In this document: in pieces, positions 1 through 8,787 of the stretch | Position numbering within the stretch: position 1 is the first letter of the stretch | Layout of the letters: every line of letters begins with the position of its first letter | Assembly (NCBI GenBank): GCA_964592595.1 | Contig: CAZQFH010000010.1 | Coordinates: forward strand, 27,552 to 91,551 | Length of the DNA: 64,000 nt | Reading direction: 5' to 3' | Source: UBA5536 sp964592595 | GTDB taxonomy: Bacteria; Bacteroidota; Bacteroidia; Bacteroidales; F082 | Translations under genes and position numbers: made by a program | Notes under the pieces: model-generated | Databases searched by the model: none | What the model saw: the letters and a program-made list of their open reading frames with translations, nothing else | What the model was told of the DNA's origin: nothing

Positions 1-2
1 AA

Positions 3-524
3 CACCTGATAGCATTGCTCGATGGTAAGATATGGGTTGAATCGCAAGAAAACATAGGAACAGCATTTTACTTTACACTGCCTGCCGATTCCCATGCACA
101 TTCAAAAATAAATGCAATTCCAAAGAAAGATTTATCCCTTCCCGATTTTGGAGGGAAAACAATTCTTGTTGCAGAGGATGTCGACACAAATTTCTATCTG
201 ATCAAGACAATGCTCAATAAGCTGAATTTAAATATTTTACACGCATCTAACGGCCTGATTGCACTTGATTTGGCAGTGGAACACCAACCTGATTTGATCA
301 TCATGGACATTCAAATGCCTGAGATGGACGGAAGTGAAGCTTTTAAGCAAATCAGACATCAAAAGTTATCAATGCCCGTTATTGCAATCACAGCTTTTGC
401 CATGCTTGGCGAAGAAAGACAATACCTTGATATGGGTTTCGATGCTTACCTCAGTAAGCCGCTGAGCCTTGATAAACTCGTCGATTTATTAGTTGTTTTT
501 TTACAGCCCACAAATCCCAAGTAA
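3..524 (+). CDS. Hybrid sensor histidine kinase, C-terminal end (5' truncated by window)
   Basis: The reading frame is open at the window edge, so only the 3' end of the gene is present. The first ~25 codons end in GTAFYFTLP, the last strand of a HATPase_c domain. A full receiver (REC) domain follows, starting at ILVAEDVDTN, with the acidic pocket residues, the phospho-acceptor Asp in IIMDIQMPEMDG and the conserved Lys in YLSKPLS. This is the usual tail of a membrane hybrid histidine kinase, in which the kinase core passes phosphate to a fused receiver. No output domain follows the receiver. Sensor and dimerisation regions lie upstream of the window, so the stimulus cannot be guessed. Confidence 0.88.
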   Translation, partial: HLIALLDGKIWVESQENIGTAFYFTLPADSHAHSKINAIPKKDLSLPDFGGKTILVAEDVDTNFYLIKTMLNKLNLNILHASNGLIALDLAVEHQPDLIIMDIQMPEMDGSEAFKQIRHQKLSMPVIAITAFAMLGEERQYLDMGFDAYLSKPLSLDKLVDLLVVFLQPTNPK

Positions 525-582
525 AAAAACAAGTCGCTCCACACCAATTTCCTTTGTAATTTAGCCACAAAAACAGGCTTAA

Positions 583-2688
583 ATGGAGCGTAACCTGCTC
601 GAAAATAAAATTGAATTTCTCAAAGGCGTTGGTCCCAAAAGGGCTGAATTGCTGAATAAAGAACTTGATATTTATACTTTTGGCGACCTGCTCTTTCACA
701 TCCCTTTTCGTTATATCGACAAAAGTCAGGTTCATAAAATAAGTGATGTTAAGAGTGATCAGGTTTATTATCAGCTGATCGGACAGGTAACTCAGATGCA
801 ATCACATGGTAAACAACGTATTACGCGTATTTCAGCAAATTTCATAGACGATAGCGGTAGCATCGAACTGGTTTGGTTCAAAGGTCTAAAATGGATCCAT
901 ACCCGCTTTGAGCCCGGAAAAAAATACGTGCTTTTTGGAAAGGCCTCCGTTTTCAATAATCAATTCAACTTTGTTCATCCGGAAATAGAAGATTATCAGC
1001 CCGATATAATTCCGGTAGGCGAAAGCCTGGAAGGCGTTTACAGCACCACCGAAAAACTGAAAAACAACGGATTGGGAAGTAAACAACTGGCCAAACTGAT
1101 TAAAAACCTGCTGAACCAGCTCAACCAAACAGTTGCCGAAAACCTTCCAAAAAGCATTTTGGAGAAACATCGTTTGATGGACAGAAACCAAGCGCTTGAT
1201 CAGATACATCTTCCACGAAACCAAAAAGACTTGCAGGCCGCAAACCTGCGCCTCAAATTTGAAGAGTATTTTTTTATGCAGTTAAATATGCTGCTACGCA
1301 AACGAAAACGCGAAACCATTTCTAAAGGCGTTGTATTCCAGAAGGTTGGAACACTTGTAAACTTATTTTACAAACATTATCTGCCGTTTTCGCTAACAAA
1401 CGCCCAAAAAAAAGTGATTCGTGAAATCAGGTACGATCTGGGTTCTGGCCATCAAATGAATCGCCTTTTGCAGGGTGATGTTGGAAGCGGTAAAACAATT
1501 GTAGCCCTGATGATTATGCTCATCGCACTGGATAATGGATACCAGGCTGCTTTGATGGCTCCCACCGAAATACTTGCAACGCAGCACTTTCATTCTCTCA
1601 AAGAATTACTGATAGATATGCCTGTTAAAATTGCCTTGCTAACAGGTTCTACTAAGGCACGCGATCGCAAACCAATCCATGAAGGCCTCGAAGATGGAAG
1701 CCTGCAAATCATCATCGGCACACATGCGCTGATCGAAGAAAAGGTAAAATTCAAGAACCTGGCTCTAACGATCATTGACGAGCAACATCGTTTTGGTGTT
1801 GCTCAGCGGGCAAGATTTTGGGAGAAAACTTCCAACCCGCCACATATGTTGGTAATGACAGCTACACCCATACCGCGCACACTGGCAATGACGCAATATG
1901 GCGATTTGGATATTTCTGTCATCGACGAACTTCCTCCCGGTCGGAAGCCTGTGAAAACAATTCACCTTTACCAAAGCCAAAGGTTGCGTCTGATCAGTTT
2001 TATGAAAAAACAAATTGCCGAAGGTCGGCAAGTTTATATGGTTTATCCATTAATTAAAGAATCAGAAAAACTCGATTTGATTCACCTTCAGGAAGGATAC
2101 GAAAGTTTGCTCCGCGATTTTCCTGAGCCTCACTACCGCATATGTGTCGTACACGGACAAATGAAAGCAGAAGATAAAGCATTCGAAATGCAACGTTTTA
2201 TCAAAGGACAAGCTCACATTATGGTTGCTACCACAGTGATAGAAGTTGGCGTGAACATCCCTAATGCCAGCGTGATGGTCATCGAACATGCTGACCGTTT
2301 TGGTTTGTCGCAGTTGCATCAACTAAGAGGCAGGGTAGGAAGAGGAGCAGATCAATCTTATTGCATTTTGATGACTGATTATAAACTTTCGGCCGACGGA
2401 CGCAAGCGCATGGCAACCATGGTGCGCACTACCGACGGTTTTGAAATTGCGGCAGTAGATCTTGAACTGAGAGGTCCGGGCGAAACTCAGGGCACGCGAC
2501 AATCAGGCCCGGTGGGTTTAAAAATTGGAAACCTGATCAGGGATGAAAAACTTATAAAACAGGTAAGAATTATTGTAAGCCAAATACTTGATGATGATCC
2601 CAGACTTATGAAATCAGAAAATCAAAACACAAAAGCTTATTTGATATCACAATTCCAACAAAACTTCGACTGGGGTCAGATTGGTTAA
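583..2688 (+). CDS. recG: ATP-dependent DNA helicase RecG
   Basis: A 701-residue protein, full length for RecG (E. coli about 693). The N-terminal OB-fold wedge domain, which grips branched DNA, occupies about residues 60-150. The SF2 motor follows, with Walker A GDVGSGKT at residues 298-305, a DEQH box at 399-402, the TATPIPRTLA segment and the QLRGRVGRG motif VI region. RecG remodels stalled forks and Holliday junctions in the cytoplasm. The ATG at 583 lies 58 bp after the upstream kinase and gives a start typical of the family. Nothing is missing or unusual. Confidence 0.97.
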   Translation: MERNLLENKIEFLKGVGPKRAELLNKELDIYTFGDLLFHIPFRYIDKSQVHKISDVKSDQVYYQLIGQVTQMQSHGKQRITRISANFIDDSGSIELVWFKGLKWIHTRFEPGKKYVLFGKASVFNNQFNFVHPEIEDYQPDIIPVGESLEGVYSTTEKLKNNGLGSKQLAKLIKNLLNQLNQTVAENLPKSILEKHRLMDRNQALDQIHLPRNQKDLQAANLRLKFEEYFFMQLNMLLRKRKRETISKGVVFQKVGTLVNLFYKHYLPFSLTNAQKKVIREIRYDLGSGHQMNRLLQGDVGSGKTIVALMIMLIALDNGYQAALMAPTEILATQHFHSLKELLIDMPVKIALLTGSTKARDRKPIHEGLEDGSLQIIIGTHALIEEKVKFKNLALTIIDEQHRFGVAQRARFWEKTSNPPHMLVMTATPIPRTLAMTQYGDLDISVIDELPPGRKPVKTIHLYQSQRLRLISFMKKQIAEGRQVYMVYPLIKESEKLDLIHLQEGYESLLRDFPEPHYRICVVHGQMKAEDKAFEMQRFIKGQAHIMVATTVIEVGVNIPNASVMVIEHADRFGLSQLHQLRGRVGRGADQSYCILMTDYKLSADGRKRMATMVRTTDGFEIAAVDLELRGPGETQGTRQSGPVGLKIGNLIRDEKLIKQVRIIVSQILDDDPRLMKSENQNTKAYLISQFQQNFDWGQIG

Positions 2689-2749
2689 TCATTGAAGAAA
2701 ATCCTTCCTGTTGCATCTTCATGATACATGACAGATTGACATTAATTCG

Positions 2750-2757
2750 TACTTTTG
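2750..2757 (+). promoter_or_regulatory. Candidate -7 element upstream of pheT
   Basis: TACTTTTG fits the Bacteroidota -7 consensus TAnnTTTG and lies about 75 bp before the pheT start. No TTTG box sits at the expected 19-21 bp upstream, so only the -7 half is supported. Confidence 0.35.
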
Positions 2758-2831
2758 TGGCCTAAATAAATCTGACAATTCGAAATATCCAGGCGACACA
2801 AGCGTTTGGTTTTAACAATTAGCTGAAATCC

Positions 2832-5303
2832 ATGAAGATATCCTACAACTGGCTCAAAAAGTATATTGATTGCGACCTCCCGGCTGAGGAAGTAGCACAG
2901 GTATTAACTGCAACAGGATTGGAAGTTGAAGACATCATTCCTTTCGAATCCATCAAGGGAAGCTTAAAAGGCATCATAACAGGTGAAGTGTTAACTTGTA
3001 CACAACATCCTAATGCTGACAGGCTAAGCCTAACAACTGTTAATGTTGGTAACGAAACTCCCTTAGCTATCGTTTGTGGTGCTCCCAATGTTGCCGCCGG
3101 ACAAAAAGTACTCGTTGCCACCATCGGCACAAAACTTTACAGCGGAGAGAGCAGCTTTGAGATTAAAAAAAGTAAAATCCGTGGTGAAGTTTCTGAAGGA
3201 ATGATTTGTGCCGAAGATGAATTAGGACTGGGATCTTCACATGATGGTATTATGGTGCTTCCTGCTGACACACCAATTGGCATTCCGGCTTCCAATATTT
3301 ATGAAATTGAAGAAGATATAGTTTTTGAGATTGGCTTGACGCCAAATCGCTCAGATGCCATGTCGCATATCGGTGTTGCCAGAGATTTGGTTGCAGCCCT
3401 CAATCATCGCGAAAGCGAAAAGAAATACAAGCTTCAAATGCCTGATGTTGAGAGATTTTCAATTGACAACCAAAACCTTGATATCACTATTAAAATCGAA
3501 AACGCAGAGGCCTGTCCCCGATATTCAGGTGCTACTATAAGTGGCTTAAATGTTGAACCCTCGCCAGAATGGATGCAAAACAAATTGAAAGCAATTGGCG
3601 TAAGACCTATTAATAACATTGTGGATATCACCAATTATGTGTTGTTTGAAACTGGCCAACCCCTTCATGCTTTTGATGCACAAGCCGTTACAGCTAACAA
3701 AATTATTGTTAAAATGCTGGATGAAGGCACTCCCTTCGTGACGCTCGATGAGCAGGAACGTAAACTTACTGCCAACGATCTGATGATCTGCAATGCAGAA
3801 GCACCAATGTGTATCGGAGGGGTTTTTGGCGGACTGCATTCGGGAGTGACTGAAAAAACCAAGGCTATTTTCCTCGAAAGTGCCTGTTTTGACTCACGCT
3901 TCATACGAAAAACTGCCCGTCAGCATGGCCTGCAAACTGACGCATCCTTCCGTTTTGAGCGTGGTGCCGACATTAATATCACCATTTATGCCTTAAAACG
4001 TGCGCTGATGTTGATGAAAGAAATTGCAGGAGGAGCGATTAGTTCTGAAATAAAAGATGTACTTGCCAAAACTATTGAGCCAACAAAAGTGAAGCTGTCA
4101 TATGCCTACCTGAATAAGCTTGCCGGACAAGTTATACCAACAGATGCCGTGGTATCCATTCTCGAGGATCTGGGAATGAAAATCCTGAGCCATACCGCTG
4201 AGGCTGTTGAAATGGAGGTGCCCTCCTATAAGGTTGATGTTTATCGTCCGGCTGATGTGGTAGAAGAAGTGCTTCGTATCTTTGGCTATAACAATATTCG
4301 TATTCCTGAAAAAGTGAATGCAGCTGTGCATGCCGGCCACAATTACAACACAGATAAGGTGCAGCAGCAAATTGCTGATATGATGGCATTTAATGGTTTT
4401 AAGGAAGTGATGAACAATTCGCTTACCAAGTCAGCTTATACCATAAAACATCCTGCTTTTGATGAAAATCAAAATGTAAAAATCCTCAATCCACTTAGTA
4501 ATGAGTTGGACGTGATGCGACAAAGCCTGGTTTTTGGACTACTCGAAACCATCAGCTATAACCAGAATCGCAGAATTCCTAACTTGAAAATATTTGAGTT
4601 TGGAAGTGTTTATCACTATGATAACCAGAAAAACAGCACGACAGAAAAAGCCCTTGCTCCTTATCAGGAACACACCCATCTCGATATGGCCATTATTGGT
4701 CTCAGGGAGGAAGAAAACTGGAATCACACTGATCAATCCGTTGATTTTTACGACCTTAAATTTTATGCAGAGGGAGTGCTGACAAAATTAGGATATGACC
4801 TCACGCAGTTTAAAATACAAGCCATTGATAGTGAGTTATATGATTTTTCACTGAAATACGAATTGAACGAAAAAGTTTTGTTGCAGATTGGAAAACTAAG
4901 CTCAAAAACACTCAAACTGGTTGATATCGACAAACCGGTATTTCATGGCAGCATGGACTGGACTGCCTTGATGAAAATTTACCAGAAAAAACAAATCAAA
5001 CAATACACAGCTGTGTCAAAGTTTCCTGCCGTGCGTCGCGATTTGGCAATGCTTTTCGATCAATCTGTCAGCTTTCAGGAAATCAGAACAGTTGCCAGCC
5101 AGGCAGAAAAAAAACTCCTAAAATCAGTTGGCATTTTTGATGTGTATGAAGGCGAAAAGATTCCAAAAGGGAAAAAATCCTATGCCTTGAGTTTTGTGTT
5201 GCAGGATAGCGAAAAAACACTGACCGACAAGCTCATCGAAAAATGTATGAGTCGCATACAACAAGCGCTTGAACAGCACTTTGATGCTAGTTTGAGGGAA
5301 TAA
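2832..5303 (+). CDS. pheT: Phenylalanine--tRNA ligase beta subunit
   Basis: An 823-residue protein matching the usual length of bacterial PheT. It starts MKISYNWLKKYIDCDLP, a typical family N terminus. Next come an EMAP/OB-fold tRNA-binding domain (about 40-150), the B3/B4 editing domain with NRSDAMSHIGVARD, the B5 DNA-binding-like domain, the catalytic-core-like region and a C-terminal FDX-ACB anticodon-binding domain (about 730-823, SKFPAVRRDLAML). It pairs with PheS, which is not in this window, in the alpha2-beta2 enzyme. The sigma-54-type regulator starts 52 bp downstream and may be co-transcribed. Confidence 0.97.
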   Translation: MKISYNWLKKYIDCDLPAEEVAQVLTATGLEVEDIIPFESIKGSLKGIITGEVLTCTQHPNADRLSLTTVNVGNETPLAIVCGAPNVAAGQKVLVATIGTKLYSGESSFEIKKSKIRGEVSEGMICAEDELGLGSSHDGIMVLPADTPIGIPASNIYEIEEDIVFEIGLTPNRSDAMSHIGVARDLVAALNHRESEKKYKLQMPDVERFSIDNQNLDITIKIENAEACPRYSGATISGLNVEPSPEWMQNKLKAIGVRPINNIVDITNYVLFETGQPLHAFDAQAVTANKIIVKMLDEGTPFVTLDEQERKLTANDLMICNAEAPMCIGGVFGGLHSGVTEKTKAIFLESACFDSRFIRKTARQHGLQTDASFRFERGADINITIYALKRALMLMKEIAGGAISSEIKDVLAKTIEPTKVKLSYAYLNKLAGQVIPTDAVVSILEDLGMKILSHTAEAVEMEVPSYKVDVYRPADVVEEVLRIFGYNNIRIPEKVNAAVHAGHNYNTDKVQQQIADMMAFNGFKEVMNNSLTKSAYTIKHPAFDENQNVKILNPLSNELDVMRQSLVFGLLETISYNQNRRIPNLKIFEFGSVYHYDNQKNSTTEKALAPYQEHTHLDMAIIGLREEENWNHTDQSVDFYDLKFYAEGVLTKLGYDLTQFKIQAIDSELYDFSLKYELNEKVLLQIGKLSSKTLKLVDIDKPVFHGSMDWTALMKIYQKKQIKQYTAVSKFPAVRRDLAMLFDQSVSFQEIRTVASQAEKKLLKSVGIFDVYEGEKIPKGKKSYALSFVLQDSEKTLTDKLIEKCMSRIQQALEQHFDASLRE

Positions 5304-5355
5304 AAATTGTAGAAAACAATAAAAAAGCGTAATTTTAACAGGATTAAATCAGCTT

Positions 5356-6585
5356 ATGGAACTTCAGTCGATCAAGCAACGTTTTGGAATAATCGGACAC
5401 GATCCTTTTCTGGAACGATCCATACATATTGCCGTTCAGGTTGCTCCTACCGACCTCACGGTATTGATTACCGGGGAAAGCGGAACAGGTAAAGAAGTTT
5501 TTCCAAAGATCATTCATCAGGCCAGCGCACGCAAACATGGTTCGTATATTGCTGTAAACTGCGGCGCCATTCCCGAAGGGACTATCGACTCCGAACTGTT
5601 TGGTCATGAAAAAGGATCATTTACAGGAGCCCACGAAGCCCGAAAAGGTTATTTTGAAGTAGTTGATGGTGGTACAATTTTTCTGGATGAGGTGGCCGAG
5701 CTGCCACTCTCGACGCAGGTAAGACTTTTGCGCGTGCTCGAAACAGGTGAGTTTCTGAAAGTAGGTTCCTCCAAGGTAATCAAAACCGATGTGCGAGTGG
5801 TTGCAGCCAGCAACGTTAATATACCCGAAGCCATTGCCAAAGGCGAATTTAGGCAGGATTTGTTTTACAGGCTAAATACGGTTCCGATCATGATTCCTCC
5901 GCTGAGGGAAAGAAAAGATGACATCCTGATGCTATTCAAAAAATTTGCAAACGACTTTGCAGAAAAGTATCGGATGCCCCCACTAAAACTGACCGATGAA
6001 GCCATTCATATGCTCGAATCCTATCGTTGGCCCGGTAATATCCGACAGCTTAAAAATGTTACAGAACAAATTTCGATTATCGAAAAAGAAAAGCTCATCG
6101 ATGCTCCCATGCTAAAGTTATATCTTCCTGCCGATCACGCCAACTCGCTGCCTGTGCTTTACAAAGGACAGGAAGAAAAAGAAAAGCTCTCGGAACGCGA
6201 CATACTTTATAAGGTGCTTTTCGACATGAAAAAAGATATTTTGGATTTGCGTAAAACCATGTCAGAAATTATTTCGGCCAAAGGCGTTAACGATGATTTT
6301 GAGCACAGCAATAATCAGCTGATACGGCAATATACTGATGATCTGGATGATTTTGAGAACGAACACCTTCCAGAGATTCAAATTCAAGATGCTGATGATG
6401 ATAAATCAAGCTTTCAACCATCAGAAGTTATTAATGAAAATCTTTCGCTCGAGAAAACAGAGATCGACATGATCAGAAGAGCCCTCGAAAAACACAAAGG
6501 AAAACGTAAAAGCGCTGCCCAGGAATTGGGCATTAGCGAACGAACGCTCTACCGTAAAATTAAAGAATACAACATTAATCTTTAA
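5356..6585 (+). CDS. Sigma-54 interaction AAA+ activator lacking a receiver domain
   Basis: A 409-residue bacterial enhancer-binding protein that begins almost directly with the AAA+ domain. Walker A is GESGTGKE (40-47), the sigma-54 contact loop is GSFTGA (87-92, a common variant of GAFTGA), and Walker B is GTIFLDEV (106-113). The arginine-finger region and the WPGNIRQLKN segment are present. A Fis-type helix-turn-helix closes the protein (ELGISERTLYRKIKEY, about 383-405). There is an acidic linker between AAA+ and HTH (about 310-360). No receiver, GAF or PAS domain precedes the ATPase, so the signal input is not in this protein. It sits 2 bp before lptE, which suggests co-transcription with envelope genes. 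Its target promoters are unknown. Confidence 0.9.
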   Translation: MELQSIKQRFGIIGHDPFLERSIHIAVQVAPTDLTVLITGESGTGKEVFPKIIHQASARKHGSYIAVNCGAIPEGTIDSELFGHEKGSFTGAHEARKGYFEVVDGGTIFLDEVAELPLSTQVRLLRVLETGEFLKVGSSKVIKTDVRVVAASNVNIPEAIAKGEFRQDLFYRLNTVPIMIPPLRERKDDILMLFKKFANDFAEKYRMPPLKLTDEAIHMLESYRWPGNIRQLKNVTEQISIIEKEKLIDAPMLKLYLPADHANSLPVLYKGQEEKEKLSERDILYKVLFDMKKDILDLRKTMSEIISAKGVNDDFEHSNNQLIRQYTDDLDDFENEHLPEIQIQDADDDKSSFQPSEVINENLSLEKTEIDMIRRALEKHKGKRKSAAQELGISERTLYRKIKEYNINL

Positions 6586-6587
6586 TC

Positions 6588-7112
6588 ATGCCTAAGCTTA
6601 ATATCATCTGCAAACTACAGCTCATTATCCTGTTTCTGATCAGCTTACCTTTGATGAACGGCTGTGGTGTTTATTCCTTTACGGGAGCCTCCATACCAGC
6701 CGAGGCTAAAACCATTTCGGTACAGTATTTTCAGAATAACGCCCTGCTGGTGGAACCTCTGTTGAGTGATGAATTCACCAACGGACTCAGGGATCGTTTT
6801 ATGAATCAGACACAACTAAATATGGTAAACCAAAATGGTGATCTTGCGTTTGAAGGAGAAATAACTGAATACCGCACCACTCCTGTAGCTATCCAGAGTG
6901 ACCAAACTGCAGCACTTAATCGACTTACTATTACTGTAAATGTGCGTTTTACAAATAAATTTGAAGAAAGTAATAACTTTGAAACCAAGTTTACGCAATA
7001 CAAAGAGTATCCAAGCGAGCAAGACTTAAATGCAGTAAAACAAACACTAATAACTGAAATAGTGGAAATGCTTGTTGATGATATTTTCAACAAATCTGTT
7101 GTAAACTGGTAA
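6588..7112 (+). CDS. lptE: LPS assembly lipoprotein LptE
   Basis: A 174-residue lipoprotein with signal peptide and lipobox LMNGC (lipidated Cys26). The mature start GVYSFTGASIPAEAKTISV and the later segment FTNGLRDRFMNQTQL are characteristic of Bacteroidota LptE, the outer-membrane plug of the LptD translocon that inserts lipopolysaccharide. It begins 2 bp after the sigma-54-type activator and is followed 10 bp later by a TPR protein and then secG, so these probably form one transcript. The family assignment rests on sequence pattern; no LptD is encoded in the window. Confidence 0.85.
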   Translation: MPKLNIICKLQLIILFLISLPLMNGCGVYSFTGASIPAEAKTISVQYFQNNALLVEPLLSDEFTNGLRDRFMNQTQLNMVNQNGDLAFEGEITEYRTTPVAIQSDQTAALNRLTITVNVRFTNKFEESNNFETKFTQYKEYPSEQDLNAVKQTLITEIVEMLVDDIFNKSVVNW

Positions 7113-7122
7113 ATAAAACCTT

Positions 7123-7983
7123 ATGGATAAAGCCACTTTCATTAGCTTCCTCAGGGAACCAGAAAAACTGAACAAAGAAAGCGCCAATGACTTGATGGAA
7201 CTAGCCATGCAGTTCCCTTACAGTGGTATCGTCCAAAGTTTGCTGGCCATGAATATGTTCAAAATAAACCATATTGTTTACGACAGTCAGCTAAAACTGT
7301 CAGCCAGCCTCGTACCCGACCGAAACATACTCAGGTTGCATATCAGCAAGATTGCTCAACTGAGGGTAGTACCTGATCTACCGGATGAATACCGTAAAGC
7401 AAAAAGAGCTCCTGCCGGTGACACCATAAAAACTACTGAAACTCCAGTTGAAAAAACTGAAGAACCTATTGTAAAAGAAAATCTGGTTGCAAAAGAAGAT
7501 CCGGAAACCCCTCACGATGAAGCAAAAGAAACTGTTGTTGAACAAGAAAAAAGCAAACAAAACAAAACAGATCAGGTAAATATAGAGGCTATACCTGATG
7601 CCAGCAACGAGCACAAAAAACAATCATTAGAAGAACTCAAAAGGATATTGGCAGAGCGTATCAGAGCCATTGAACAAGAAAAAAAAAGCCAGCAAAAAGG
7701 ACAAAAACAAGGAATACCTCCTTCAAAAAAGGCCTTAATCGACAAGTTTATCGCCGAAAATCCTTCCATTTCGCGCCCCAAGCCTGTATTTTATAATCCG
7801 GTCACTTTTGCTCAAAACAGCGTAGTTGATCAGGAAAATATTGTAAGCGAAACACTGGCCAAAATTTACCTCAATCAGGGGCATCGCGAAAAAGCTATTT
7901 CAATCTTTGAAAAATTAAGTTTGAAATATCCGGAAAAAAGTAGTTATTTTGCAGCCCTTATTAAAGAAACCAAGAAACATTAA
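7123..7983 (+). CDS. Conserved protein with C-terminal TPR
   Basis: A 286-residue protein without signal peptide or membrane helix. The N-terminal ~85 residues are alpha-helical (LMELAMQFPYSGIVQSLLAMN). A low-complexity, Lys/Glu-rich linker spans about 90-200, and the C-terminal ~50 residues form a TPR-like unit (SETLAKIYLNQGHREKAISI). It is encoded between lptE and secG with gaps of 10 and 17 bp, a context that hints at an envelope-biogenesis role, but nothing in the sequence shows an enzymatic function. Hypothetical, with confidence only in its being a real gene. Confidence 0.8.
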   Translation: MDKATFISFLREPEKLNKESANDLMELAMQFPYSGIVQSLLAMNMFKINHIVYDSQLKLSASLVPDRNILRLHISKIAQLRVVPDLPDEYRKAKRAPAGDTIKTTETPVEKTEEPIVKENLVAKEDPETPHDEAKETVVEQEKSKQNKTDQVNIEAIPDASNEHKKQSLEELKRILAERIRAIEQEKKSQQKGQKQGIPPSKKALIDKFIAENPSISRPKPVFYNPVTFAQNSVVDQENIVSETLAKIYLNQGHREKAISIFEKLSLKYPEKSSYFAALIKETKKH

Positions 7984-8000
7984 ACGTTAAATAAAAGAAA

Positions 8001-8327
8001 ATGTACGTATTCATCTCTATTTTAATCCTGATTATAAGCGTTTTATTGGGTTTAATTGTATTAGTTCAAAATTCTAAAGGTGGCGGATTAGCCTCTAATT
8101 TTTCCTCCTCAAACCAGTTTATGGGTGTGCGTCAAACCGCTGACTTTTTAGAAAAAGCCACCTGGTCGATGGCAGTTGCCTTATTGGTTTTAAGTTTGGT
8201 TGCTACAATGGCAATCCCAAAATACAATGCTGCTGATGGCCAGTTCGACACTGAATTACGCGAGCAGATAGAACAAACAGCTCCGGTTGATTTTCAGGTG
8301 CCACCACCACAGGATATCGAAGAATAA
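8001..8327 (+). CDS. secG: Preprotein translocase subunit SecG
   Basis: A 108-residue inner-membrane protein with two hydrophobic helices (about 3-22 and 53-72) separated by the SecG cytoplasmic loop VLVQNSKGGGLASNFSSSNQ. It has a short acidic, proline-rich tail. SecG is the non-essential third subunit of the SecYEG channel and aids SecA-driven export. It is the last gene of the putative lptE-TPR-secG unit and is followed by a strong hairpin terminator. Confidence 0.95.
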   Translation: MYVFISILILIISVLLGLIVLVQNSKGGGLASNFSSSNQFMGVRQTADFLEKATWSMAVALLVLSLVATMAIPKYNAADGQFDTELREQIEQTAPVDFQVPPPQDIEE

Positions 8328-8349
8328 GTTTCTTATCAAAAAAAGATCT

Positions 8350-8390
8350 AAAAATGTCAGAATGTCACAACATTCTGACATTTTTTTTAT
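8350..8390 (+). terminator. Rho-independent terminator after secG
   Basis: A 12-bp perfect stem, AATGTCAGAATG (8353-8364) with CATTCTGACATT (8371-8382), encloses a 6-nt loop and is followed by a run of T. It separates secG from groES. Confidence 0.92.
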
Positions 8391-8421
8391 GTTTTGGCTT
8401 TGGCACAAAATATGACAGCAT

Positions 8422-8441
8422 CAGTGAGTCCCACACTGGGA
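8422..8441. promoter_or_regulatory. Inverted repeats in the groESL leader
   Basis: TCCCA-CAC-TGGGA (8429-8441) is a perfect 5-bp inverted repeat. It overlaps a second one, CAGTG-N7-CACTG (8422-8438). They lie 36-55 bp before the groES start. They do not match the CIRCE operator of HrcA. A role as heat-shock operator or leader hairpin is inference only. Confidence 0.35.
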
Positions 8442-8476
8442 TATAAGATGATTGAATAACTTAAAAAAATAGATTT

Positions 8477-8755
8477 ATGGGAAAATTAACGCTTAAACCT
8501 TTAGCCGATCGCGTGGTAATAGAACCCGCAACCGCTGAACAAAAAACTGCCAGTGGTATTATCATTCCTGATACAGCCAAAGAAAAACCACAAAAAGGTA
8601 CTGTAATAGCAGTTGGCCCTGGCACTGCTGATGCACCTCTCACCGTGAAAGAAGGTGATCAGGTACTGTATGGCAAATATGCCGGCACAGAATTCACTAT
8701 CGATGGTAATGAATACCTTATTATGCGTGAATCAGACATAATAGCAATCATCTAA
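8477..8755 (+). CDS. groES: Co-chaperonin GroES
   Basis: A 92-residue protein of standard GroES length. It contains the family start LKPLADRVVIEPA, the mobile-loop region (about 17-32, AEQKTASGIIIPDTAKEKPQ) and the conserved end EYLIMRESDIIAII. It forms the heptameric lid of the GroEL folding chamber. groEL follows after 32 bp, the usual bicistronic arrangement. Confidence 0.98.
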   Translation: MGKLTLKPLADRVVIEPATAEQKTASGIIIPDTAKEKPQKGTVIAVGPGTADAPLTVKEGDQVLYGKYAGTEFTIDGNEYLIMRESDIIAII

Positions 8756-8787
8756 AAATTAGCAATTAACTCTAAAATAATAAACCT

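Noticed and set aside
8401..8416. TGGCAC-N5-type -24/-12 (sigma-54) promoter before groES
   Set aside because: The GG dinucleotide is present but the -12 GC is replaced by GA, and sigma-54 control of groESL would be unusual.
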